5,388 nucleotides of DNA from Lachnospiraceae bacterium (GTDB lineage Bacteria; Bacillota_A; Clostridia; Lachnospirales; Lachnospiraceae). The stretch lies in contig QXWX01000194.1 in assembly GCA_009911175.1 (NCBI GenBank), positions 1 through 5,388 on the forward strand. Direction: 5' to 3'. A program made the position numbers and the translations under genes. Position 1 is the stretch's first letter; each line of letters starts with the position of its first letter. The notes beneath the pieces are model-generated. The model searched no databases. It saw only the letters and a list, made by a program, of their open reading frames with translations, and was not told where the DNA came from. This document shows, one piece after another, positions 1 through 5,388 of this stretch.

Positions 1-129
1 CAAACTTTTTTGTCAGAAAACGCCTTAAATAAAGGATTTACAGAAGAAAGTTTGGATTTCTCAAAAGTTGGGATTTTTGGACAAATCTAAACTTTTGGAT
101 TTGACATATCCATTCTAAGGCATTTTCTG
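1..129. repeat. Nested imperfect inverted repeats in an AT-rich block
   Basis: Several arms pair across this block. CAGAAAACGCCTTA (14-27) is the reverse complement of 116-129 with one mismatch in 14. AGTTTGGATTTCTC (49-62) pairs with 80-93 at 12 of 14. CAAATCTAAA (82-91) pairs with TTTGGATTTG (94-103) with one mismatch. CAAACTTT (1-8) pairs exactly with AAAGTTTG (47-54). TTTGGATTT also occurs as a direct repeat (51-59, 94-102). Some pairings exclude one another. The outer right arm lies in the tnpV fragment. This may be a mobile-element end, a small inserted repeat or a structured transcript; AT-richness raises the chance of random pairing. No terminator-like T run follows these stems on the minus strand. 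Confidence 0.5.
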
Positions 130-246
130 CCTTTAGATGTTACGTTATGCCCTGTGCCTGTTTCATGCCCTCTATGAGCCTGTGGGAGAGTTCCTGTGCC
201 TGACTGTCAATGTCGGAAAAAAGTTCAACTTGCCACCGTTGTCAAT
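101..246 (-). pseudogene. tnpV: Degenerate 3' fragment of tnpV (transposon-encoded TnpV)
   Basis: On the minus strand, about 245-225 reads GGKLN. After a one-base frame change near the T tract at 219-224, the next frame reads SDIDSQAQELSHRLIEGMK, then QAQGIT, a TAA stop (142-140), and HLKAENALEWICQ. This matches the C-terminal half of TnpV-type proteins as I remember them (GKLN...IDxxAQ...GITEQLKAEN...WVxxMNNI). I did not align it. The fragment carries a frameshift, a stop where the family has Glu, and a divergent end after about 101, so it cannot encode the protein. The N-terminal half is absent: the homology stops beside the radical SAM gene's stop codon. TnpV is known from Tn4451-like and related Firmicutes elements. 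It marks mobile-element debris at the cassette's downstream edge. The alternative is chance similarity, which I consider unlikely given the shared residues across two frames. Confidence 0.65.
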
Positions 247-250
247 TTAT

Positions 251-2146
251 TTAGCTGTTTTCGGTATCATCACGAGTGATTTTATAATAGTTTAAAACGG
301 TGTTGATTTCATCGTCAGGGCATTCATAATCTCCATTTTTAAACTTGTTGTGAGCGATGATCTCTTTTGCCTTGGTTAGTTTATCTAAAGGTAATGCCGA
401 AAATTTTTCCCACCATTCAGTAGTTAAATCACAATCATGCTTTGTCACCGTCGTATAACGGCTTGCCATTCTTTCTCTTAAATCAGCATCATATATTCTC
501 CTATAGATAATAAATGTCTCAGGCATCCAAAGAATTTTCATAAACTCATCTACATCTCTACCAAATGCTTCTTCAAAAAAATCTATACCACGTCCAATTT
601 TTCCTTTCGTTGAATTAAGAACCGCTTGAATAGCACGAATAAATTTCCTATTCCAATGTTTTCCTATAAAATCACGGTTCATAAAAAAATCTTTATCGTT
701 TATCGGATGATATTTCATAGGGAAAGAATAGATATTTGCGCCTAATTCTTCGCATAAATCCACATTCATTCTTAGCCGATAATAAAGTTCTTCTGGTTTA
801 TCTTCAAAATTATACAAAAGATAATTAGAAAGATTTTTAATGCCACTACTTACAGCAGTTCGTATTGATTTTTCATAAATATCTTTCAATTTCCAATGGT
901 CAAAAGCAATGCGTAACGGGTAAATATTTACTTGTGCTAACTTTGTCATATTAGCTTTGGTAATTAGGCGTGAGTCGATTCCCTGATTAAAATCTACTAT
1001 ACGCTTTCGTTTTGAAGGCTTATGCGTTTTTTCATAAAGAGGACGTATGTACTCATCTAATTCCAAAATTTTATCTTTAGAAGCAGAATAATAATTTAAA
1101 CAATAAGCATCCTCTAAACGCAGATAAAGTTCCGTTTTTTCTGCATCATCTTTTAACTTATCAATAATTTCCTTATAAATTGAAATTGCTTTTCGGATAT
1201 ATGCTCTATCATTATATGAATCATGCAAATTATTGATAGTTATTTCATATTCGTTCGGAGGTGTATAGGTTGCGCCTACACCAAAACCACACTCTTTGAT
1301 TTCATCAATAATTTGGTCATAACAATTTGATGCTAAAACATTATTATCAAGAAGGAGTAAGTCTTTTCTTGCGCCAAATCGTTTATCTGTATATTCAATT
1401 CGTTGTTTTAAATTAATATAGTCGCAATATTGTGGTTCCAATGTTGGAACTGCACAAAATGGGCAATTATTCACACAGCCCCTTGTCATGTAGGCAAAAT
1501 AGGCATTATTTGCAGGATACACATAATCAATTTCCTCAAGAATAGAATAATCTAATGGAAGTTCATCAATTATCAATTCATTGCCTTCGTCTATATCGCC
1601 TGGACGATTAAGTAACCCGATAAAAGGATGTATACCAGTTGCCTCATAAACCTCATCCGACAAAATAGAGGACATTATACCTCCTACCATAACATCTTCT
1701 TCTTTTTTACAAAGTTGCTTTGCAAAATTTATGGTATTTATGGTAATGTCCCAATAAAATGTAAAAAGAGTTGTGATACCGACCTTATCAAATCTCGGTT
1801 TAGTATAGTACTCTTTATCTCTATATTTTTTTCGGTATTCTTTTAGTATCTCCAGTACAAGTTCGTCTGCAAAGATTTCTTCGTTTTCAAGAACAGCATA
1901 TTTCCCCACTTTGATAAAAGCGAACAAAATAGGATAGTAGTCTTTCCAAAACACATCTGGGAATATAATGGAGAGATGATTAATTAAATCTTCACAAATT
2001 AAATCCACTGCAAGTAAACGCATATCTCCTTTATAAAAACGAACATCATCACCGACCATACGATAATAAGTTGCAAGTTTCATTAAACCCATAGGTGGAT
2101 ATTTGTTTTTATAATTTGGCTCAACGAGCAAAACTTTTCTATTCAT
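251..2146 (-). CDS. Radical SAM enzyme with degenerate B12-binding-like N-terminal domain
   Basis: Predicted [4Fe-4S] enzyme that cleaves S-adenosylmethionine to a 5'-deoxyadenosyl radical. The cluster motif is TRGCVNNCPFC, with C224, C228 and C231 in the canonical CX3CX2C spacing. Residues 1-45 (VLLVEPNYKNKYPPMGLMKL) and the VGITTLFTF (122-130) and VMVGG (152-156) strands resemble the Rossmann domain of B12-binding radical SAM proteins. The cobalamin-ligating DxHxxG motif is missing, so B12 use is doubtful. The barrel continues with DLLLLDNN (262-269) and resumes at DFNQGIDSRLIT (385-396) and LRIAFDHW (411-418). Between them, about 290-383 is a charged, helical insertion. The C-terminal 150 residues match no domain I know, and the scattered cysteines there form no obvious second cluster motif. 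It is the last gene of the operon, starting 5 nt after the preceding stop. A modifying role on nucleic acid, nucleotide or protein is plausible but unproven. It is too long and differently built to be called viperin. Confidence 0.85.
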   Translation of the reverse strand: MNRKVLLVEPNYKNKYPPMGLMKLATYYRMVGDDVRFYKGDMRLLAVDLICEDLINHLSIIFPDVFWKDYYPILFAFIKVGKYAVLENEEIFADELVLEILKEYRKKYRDKEYYTKPRFDKVGITTLFTFYWDITINTINFAKQLCKKEEDVMVGGIMSSILSDEVYEATGIHPFIGLLNRPGDIDEGNELIIDELPLDYSILEEIDYVYPANNAYFAYMTRGCVNNCPFCAVPTLEPQYCDYINLKQRIEYTDKRFGARKDLLLLDNNVLASNCYDQIIDEIKECGFGVGATYTPPNEYEITINNLHDSYNDRAYIRKAISIYKEIIDKLKDDAEKTELYLRLEDAYCLNYYSASKDKILELDEYIRPLYEKTHKPSKRKRIVDFNQGIDSRLITKANMTKLAQVNIYPLRIAFDHWKLKDIYEKSIRTAVSSGIKNLSNYLLYNFEDKPEELYYRLRMNVDLCEELGANIYSFPMKYHPINDKDFFMNRDFIGKHWNRKFIRAIQAVLNSTKGKIGRGIDFFEEAFGRDVDEFMKILWMPETFIIYRRIYDADLRERMASRYTTVTKHDCDLTTEWWEKFSALPLDKLTKAKEIIAHNKFKNGDYECPDDEINTVLNYYKITRDDTENS

Positions 2147-2151
2147 AAGGC

Positions 2152-3702
2152 TTATCTCATCTCTTCTTTAATTTTTTCTATGATTTGTTCCGCAATATCC
2201 TTAGGCGCAACTTCATTTATGATGGACAAAATTTTGCTTACAATTTTTCGTTCACTTCTTGATAATTTGGACATATTGCTGGTAACAAACACTTTCTTAG
2301 TATCATCCTCTATGGCAACAGAAGTATTCTTTGCTTGCTCTTTTAATCTGTCTGCACTGTATTTTTTTCCAATACTTTTGTGAACTTCAAATAAAGGGGA
2401 ATTTGTATCGCCAGAGTCTAACTTGTCCAAACGTTTACGGGCATCTTCAGCCGTTTTCTTTGCTATGTCAATATCAAATTGAAGTTTTTGCCGTTCTTCT
2501 TCATTTACAAAACCTTGTTCTTTTTCTTTCTTCTGGTATTCTGTAACTTTTGCAAGATATTCTTCCTGACGCTTGTAATCATTTTTCACTCTATTGGCTT
2601 CATAGTAGAGCTTATGAAGAACATCGAAAAAGTACTCTCGTAAGAGGTCTTCAAACAAAACACGAGTTTCATTTTCGTTAAAATAGTCACGCTGAGAATT
2701 GGGAATAAGATCTTTACTTGCGGCAAATACTTCTCCAACAAAATAATAGTTGCCACGGTTCTCTTTAAACAAATCCTGCAAAGTATCATCATTTCCTAAT
2801 TGAATGTTTGCACTTCTAACACGCAAACCTCTCATTGTGTTTACTTTTGGAATTTGCTTCTCAAATCGTGAAAGCCCTATCCACATCCAAGCAATTAGAT
2901 TTCCATCAGAATTACGAAAATCTTTGAATTCCAATCGAGATATTTCATCGTAATTTTTTAAATTGGCACCACTTTGTTCTTTGAGTTTGGTTGTATATTC
3001 CTTAAAAATTTGAGAGCCATTTACCCTTACATGGTACTCGTCGATTTTGTATCCGAGCTTTTTTGCATAATCATAAATATGGCTCCGCAAAATGAATGTG
3101 TTTTTATATGGCACTGGAACAACAAAGCTCAAATATTCACGTACTTTGTTCTCGTTTAACAAATCGGTATTTTCTTTGTTGATTTCAAACATTTCCACTT
3201 CAAAATAATGTTCTTCGCCTTTTTCTGTTTCGGTAGAGTATGTAATTATTTCATCCCAAATTTCATCCAGCGTATATTTCTTGTTCTCTACAAGCATTTT
3301 TCGCATCTTTTGAGCGTCACAAGTCATAATTGACTTAACATTCTCATCCAAGTAACTTGTGGTAAACTTCAAGGTTTTGCAGTATGCAAGACCACAAAGA
3401 CGGCCAATACCCCTAAATCCTTTGTTTTTTCCTATTTCTTTATTACTGTTAGCGATGTCACCAACATCCTCAATAAAGTCAGACTCTCTTACACCTGTTG
3501 CATTATCTTTGATGCTAATATATCTCTTTTTTGTATCAATAAAAATGTCAACACTACCTTCGTTGGCAGCCAAAATACCCTTAGAAATAGCAAGGTCAAT
3601 TTGGTCGCAAGCATTTTGTATGTATTCTCGGTAAATAACCTTGGAATCAGAGTACATCCCTGTTGTAAGGTTATCAAGTATATTTTTTCCTACTGTTGCC
3701 AT
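2152..3702 (-). CDS. GHKL (Hsp90/MutL/MORC-like) ATPase with C-terminal coiled coil
   Basis: ATP-binding protein of the GHKL fold; it has no histidine-kinase phosphoacceptor region. All three nucleotide-binding motifs are visible. The N-box is REYIQNACDQ (E26, N30, D33), with E26 the likely general base. The G1 motif is KDNATG (D66, G70). The G2/lid motif is GFRGIG (G95, G98, G100). Residues around 190-345 look like a second, S5-type transducer domain, with a basic segment RGLRVRSANIQLG (291-303) and PNSQRDYF (334-341). From about 364 to 428 the sequence is highly charged and helical, a likely coiled coil, followed by a short charged tail. The MutL endonuclease motif DQHA(X)2E(X)4E is absent, so no nuclease activity is predicted. 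Such proteins usually dimerise around ATP and act as clamps or conformational switches. It is coupled tightly to the HerA-like gene upstream and the radical SAM gene downstream. Its substrate is unknown. Confidence 0.85.
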   Translation of the reverse strand: MATVGKNILDNLTTGMYSDSKVIYREYIQNACDQIDLAISKGILAANEGSVDIFIDTKKRYISIKDNATGVRESDFIEDVGDIANSNKEIGKNKGFRGIGRLCGLAYCKTLKFTTSYLDENVKSIMTCDAQKMRKMLVENKKYTLDEIWDEIITYSTETEKGEEHYFEVEMFEINKENTDLLNENKVREYLSFVVPVPYKNTFILRSHIYDYAKKLGYKIDEYHVRVNGSQIFKEYTTKLKEQSGANLKNYDEISRLEFKDFRNSDGNLIAWMWIGLSRFEKQIPKVNTMRGLRVRSANIQLGNDDTLQDLFKENRGNYYFVGEVFAASKDLIPNSQRDYFNENETRVLFEDLLREYFFDVLHKLYYEANRVKNDYKRQEEYLAKVTEYQKKEKEQGFVNEEERQKLQFDIDIAKKTAEDARKRLDKLDSGDTNSPLFEVHKSIGKKYSADRLKEQAKNTSVAIEDDTKKVFVTSNMSKLSRSERKIVSKILSIINEVAPKDIAEQIIEKIKEEMR

Positions 3703-3708
3703 AACTAT

Positions 3709-3714
3709 CTCCTT
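3709..3714 (-). promoter_or_regulatory. Shine-Dalgarno site of the GHKL ATPase gene
   Basis: The minus strand reads AAGGAG, then six bases (ATAGTT), then the ATG at 3702-3700. The site overlaps the TAA stop of the HerA-like gene (3715-3713). Ribosomes ending gene 1 would therefore stop on the initiation site of gene 2. This supports the 3702 start and translational coupling of the two ATPases. Confidence 0.85.
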
Positions 3715-5326
3715 ATTTAAACTGTTTGTATATCGGTTTCGGGAACTTTATGTTCAAAAGAGACCGAAAGATGGGATTTTGTATAATATATTCACCCTGC
3801 TTCAAACGGGTCATCATAGTTTTATATACAGGAGGAATACTCTTGTAATCGCTTTTGGTAATTTCAATAGAGTTTGTTCTCCCATAGGCGTGTGTGGAAC
3901 AATTGCCAGTAACACGGTCGTGAATTGCGCTTCTAAATTGTTCTGCTGCAAACAAGACAACGCCAAGAGAACGACCTCTTTCTGCAACATCAAGAACTTG
4001 CCGCAAAATAGGGGAGTTCTTCGGAGTTTCCTTGGATGCATACTTGTTAAGCTCATCAATAAAAATGACAATTCTTGAGGGTGGATTTACGCCTTCTTCG
4101 CCAGAATATTGACCTAACTGTAAATCATAGATGGTACGGATGGCATCTCCAAATACATACGCCTGCTTATCTTCAGAAAGCTTGGCAATATCAATGACAT
4201 GAACCTCATTTTTTTTAATATACTTCAAAGCATCACCTATTCGAGTTTCGCCATCTTCTTCTCGAATATCTCTTGCAAAAATCTTGTTATCTGTAATGCT
4301 CTTATTGATTATTCTGTAGAACTTACGCCAACTTGCTACAGGAATTTCCTTATCCTTTCCAGAGGTTTCAGAAGAACATTTTTCTTTTACTGCTTCGAGA
4401 AAATCCTGCCAATCACTTACGTGATTGAAACGACCTTGACCAGACATAATATAGCTGATAATTGATTCCATTGTCTGTGTAGAGTCGTCAATATTTGCAA
4501 ACATCAAGTCAAGGTTTTCTTTATCATACTTATAAATATATTTAAACTTCTTGGCTTTTTTCTTCTTGATATTATCTTCAACCTCTTCTGGTGTCATATA
4601 TGTATTCCAATGACGTGTTTTTGGGATAGAGTAAGGGTAGTAATACTTAACATTTTTAAATGGTTCCGCCGCCAATCCTAACTTTTCATACTTTTCAAAA
4701 GTATCTTTTCGTGCAGCTTCGGGATTTCGTTCATCTGCGAAATCATTTATTTGGTCAATGGCAAGCAAATCCTTTCCTTTAACATTAAAGAGAACAAATG
4801 CAACATTATCCTCGTCATTGTCTTTGGATTCTTTCTTCATATAGCTGTCTTGAATTGCTTTTAGCAAAAACATAGCATAAGAAGTTTTAGATGCAAGACC
4901 TGAAATACCTGAAATATTTAAATGTGCGCCTTCGGGACCGATGATAAATTTTGAGTTGAGATTGACTGGTAGCGTAACCCTTTCACAACCGCTAGTTCCC
5001 TCATACATTTCAAGATAACCGCATATCAGCGGGTTCCGTATATCATTTAATCCGAGAGCATAGTTGATTTCTTCAGCAGTTGCTAACATAACCTTTGCAT
5101 TGTTCTGTACGGGAATATAAATATTATTTGTGTTGCAGACCACTTTGGCAGTTACATAGTTCATTCCAACACGAAGTGTGTTCCCTTCAGCACTGACATC
5201 ACCAAAATCACTTGATATAAAATTTGTCAAAAAACTGGCGGCATCAGTGATATGCGCTATATCCTCAATTACACCATAAGAAAATGAATTGTTGACGTGC
5301 TGCACTTTCACAATCAATGTTAACAA
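3713..5326 (-). CDS. HerA/FtsK-superfamily P-loop ATPase (DUF87-like), first gene of the operon
   Basis: Probable DNA-translocating or DNA-remodelling ATPase of the cytoplasm. Residues 1-120 look like a small beta-rich N-terminal domain, comparable to the HAS-barrel of HerA. A variant Walker A follows at 140-149 (GISGLASKTS, K147-T148). Strand FVLFNVKGKDLLAID (177-191) and later VHVIDIAKL (375-383) match the HerA core pattern. Walker B is IVIFIDE at 419-425 (D424, E425). After it come AERGRSLGV (448-456), a candidate arginine-finger region, and AAEQF (460-464) with the sensor-like Q463. About 270 residues separate Walker A and B, including a lysine-rich stretch at 254-262. HerA motors form hexamers and often partner a NurA-type nuclease; none is visible here. 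The 5326 start is a TTG without a clear Shine-Dalgarno site, and the frame stays open to the window edge, so the true start may lie upstream or at GTG codons 6 or 8. The family call is firm; the biological role is inferred. Confidence 0.85.
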   Translation of the reverse strand: MLTLIVKVQHVNNSFSYGVIEDIAHITDAASFLTNFISSDFGDVSAEGNTLRVGMNYVTAKVVCNTNNIYIPVQNNAKVMLATAEEINYALGLNDIRNPLICGYLEMYEGTSGCERVTLPVNLNSKFIIGPEGAHLNISGISGLASKTSYAMFLLKAIQDSYMKKESKDNDEDNVAFVLFNVKGKDLLAIDQINDFADERNPEAARKDTFEKYEKLGLAAEPFKNVKYYYPYSIPKTRHWNTYMTPEEVEDNIKKKKAKKFKYIYKYDKENLDLMFANIDDSTQTMESIISYIMSGQGRFNHVSDWQDFLEAVKEKCSSETSGKDKEIPVASWRKFYRIINKSITDNKIFARDIREEDGETRIGDALKYIKKNEVHVIDIAKLSEDKQAYVFGDAIRTIYDLQLGQYSGEEGVNPPSRIVIFIDELNKYASKETPKNSPILRQVLDVAERGRSLGVVLFAAEQFRSAIHDRVTGNCSTHAYGRTNSIEITKSDYKSIPPVYKTMMTRLKQGEYIIQNPIFRSLLNIKFPKPIYKQFK

Positions 5327-5388
5327 CTTAGTATGTGCTTGGAATAAATGCCATCGAAACGTGTGAAAGAATGAGTGGTTGGAACATA
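5327..5388. other. Upstream edge: unresolved leader or end of an upstream gene
   Basis: This is the sequence upstream of the HerA-like gene on the minus strand. The frame of that gene stays open to the window edge without an ATG, GTG or TTG before 5326. A second frame runs open from the edge to TAA at 5330-5328 and contains ATG at 5387-5385. The third also runs open and stops at 5324-5322. Any of these could be the 3' end of an upstream gene, but 62 bases are too few to decide. I see no convincing -35/-10 promoter pair and no good Shine-Dalgarno site. Confidence 0.4.

Noticed and set aside
1..129. CRISPR array
   Set aside because: The repeats are short, imperfect and mostly inverted, with no regular spacer length and no cas gene in the window.
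117..133. Perfect 6-bp hairpin AAGGCA/TGCCTT as a terminator for the operon
   Set aside because: No T run follows on the minus strand, and the sequence is explained as part of the tnpV coding remnant. I see no convincing terminator in 1-250.
251..2146. Prokaryotic viperin (ddhNTP synthase)
   Set aside because: The protein is about twice viperin length, has a B12-like N-terminal region and a large insertion, and shares only the generic CX3CX2C motif.
2152..3702. Two-component histidine kinase or MutL endonuclease
   Set aside because: No H-box or sensor region is present, and the MutL DQHA(X)2E(X)4E metal motif is absent. The N-box and following domain fit the MORC/MutL/Hsp90 branch without nuclease.
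3641..4078. 145-codon plus-strand open frame, and similar shorter ones at 1628-1846, 3359-3634 and 4199-4465
   Set aside because: They lie wholly or almost wholly antisense to genes with clear domain motifs, have no recognisable domains and show no good ribosome binding site. They are shadows of the real genes.
5318..5325. TGTTAACA palindrome as an operator site
   Set aside because: An isolated 8-bp palindrome in AT-rich DNA at an uncertain start codon, with no promoter elements around it, is not enough to call a regulatory site.

Overview
The window looks like an accessory island from a low-GC Gram-positive bacterium, most likely a gut-type Clostridia. The evidence is AT-rich coding sequence, a strong AAGGAG Shine-Dalgarno site, and a degenerate fragment of tnpV, a gene of Tn4451-like and related Firmicutes mobile elements. 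No host marker gene is present, so the taxonomic placement is inference.

Three long genes fill 251-5326. All lie on the minus strand, so transcription runs from high to low coordinates. In that order they are: (1) a HerA/FtsK-superfamily P-loop ATPase of about 537 aa (5326-3713); (2) a GHKL ATPase (MORC/MutL/Hsp90-like fold) with a C-terminal coiled coil, 516 aa (3702-2152); (3) a 631-aa radical SAM enzyme with a degenerate B12-binding-like N-terminal region (2146-251). The gaps are 10 and 5 nt, and the Shine-Dalgarno site of gene 2 overlaps the stop codon of gene 1, so this is almost certainly one translationally coupled operon.

The left flank (1-250) holds a disrupted tnpV 3' fragment (about 101-246, minus strand). 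It ends only a few bases past the operon's last stop codon. Beyond it is an AT-rich block of nested, partly mutually exclusive inverted repeats (1-129). The right flank (5327-5388) is too short to interpret: all three minus-strand frames stay open to the window edge or to a stop next to gene 1, so the true start of gene 1 and the identity of any upstream gene are unresolved.

How the genes might work together is inference. A HerA-type hexameric motor and a GHKL clamp-like ATPase are both classes that act on DNA and recur in prokaryotic conflict systems. The radical SAM enzyme would supply a chemical modification step, on a nucleic acid, nucleotide or protein. The compact operon beside mobile-element debris fits an anti-phage or element-conflict cassette. 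I do not recognise this three-gene combination as a named system.
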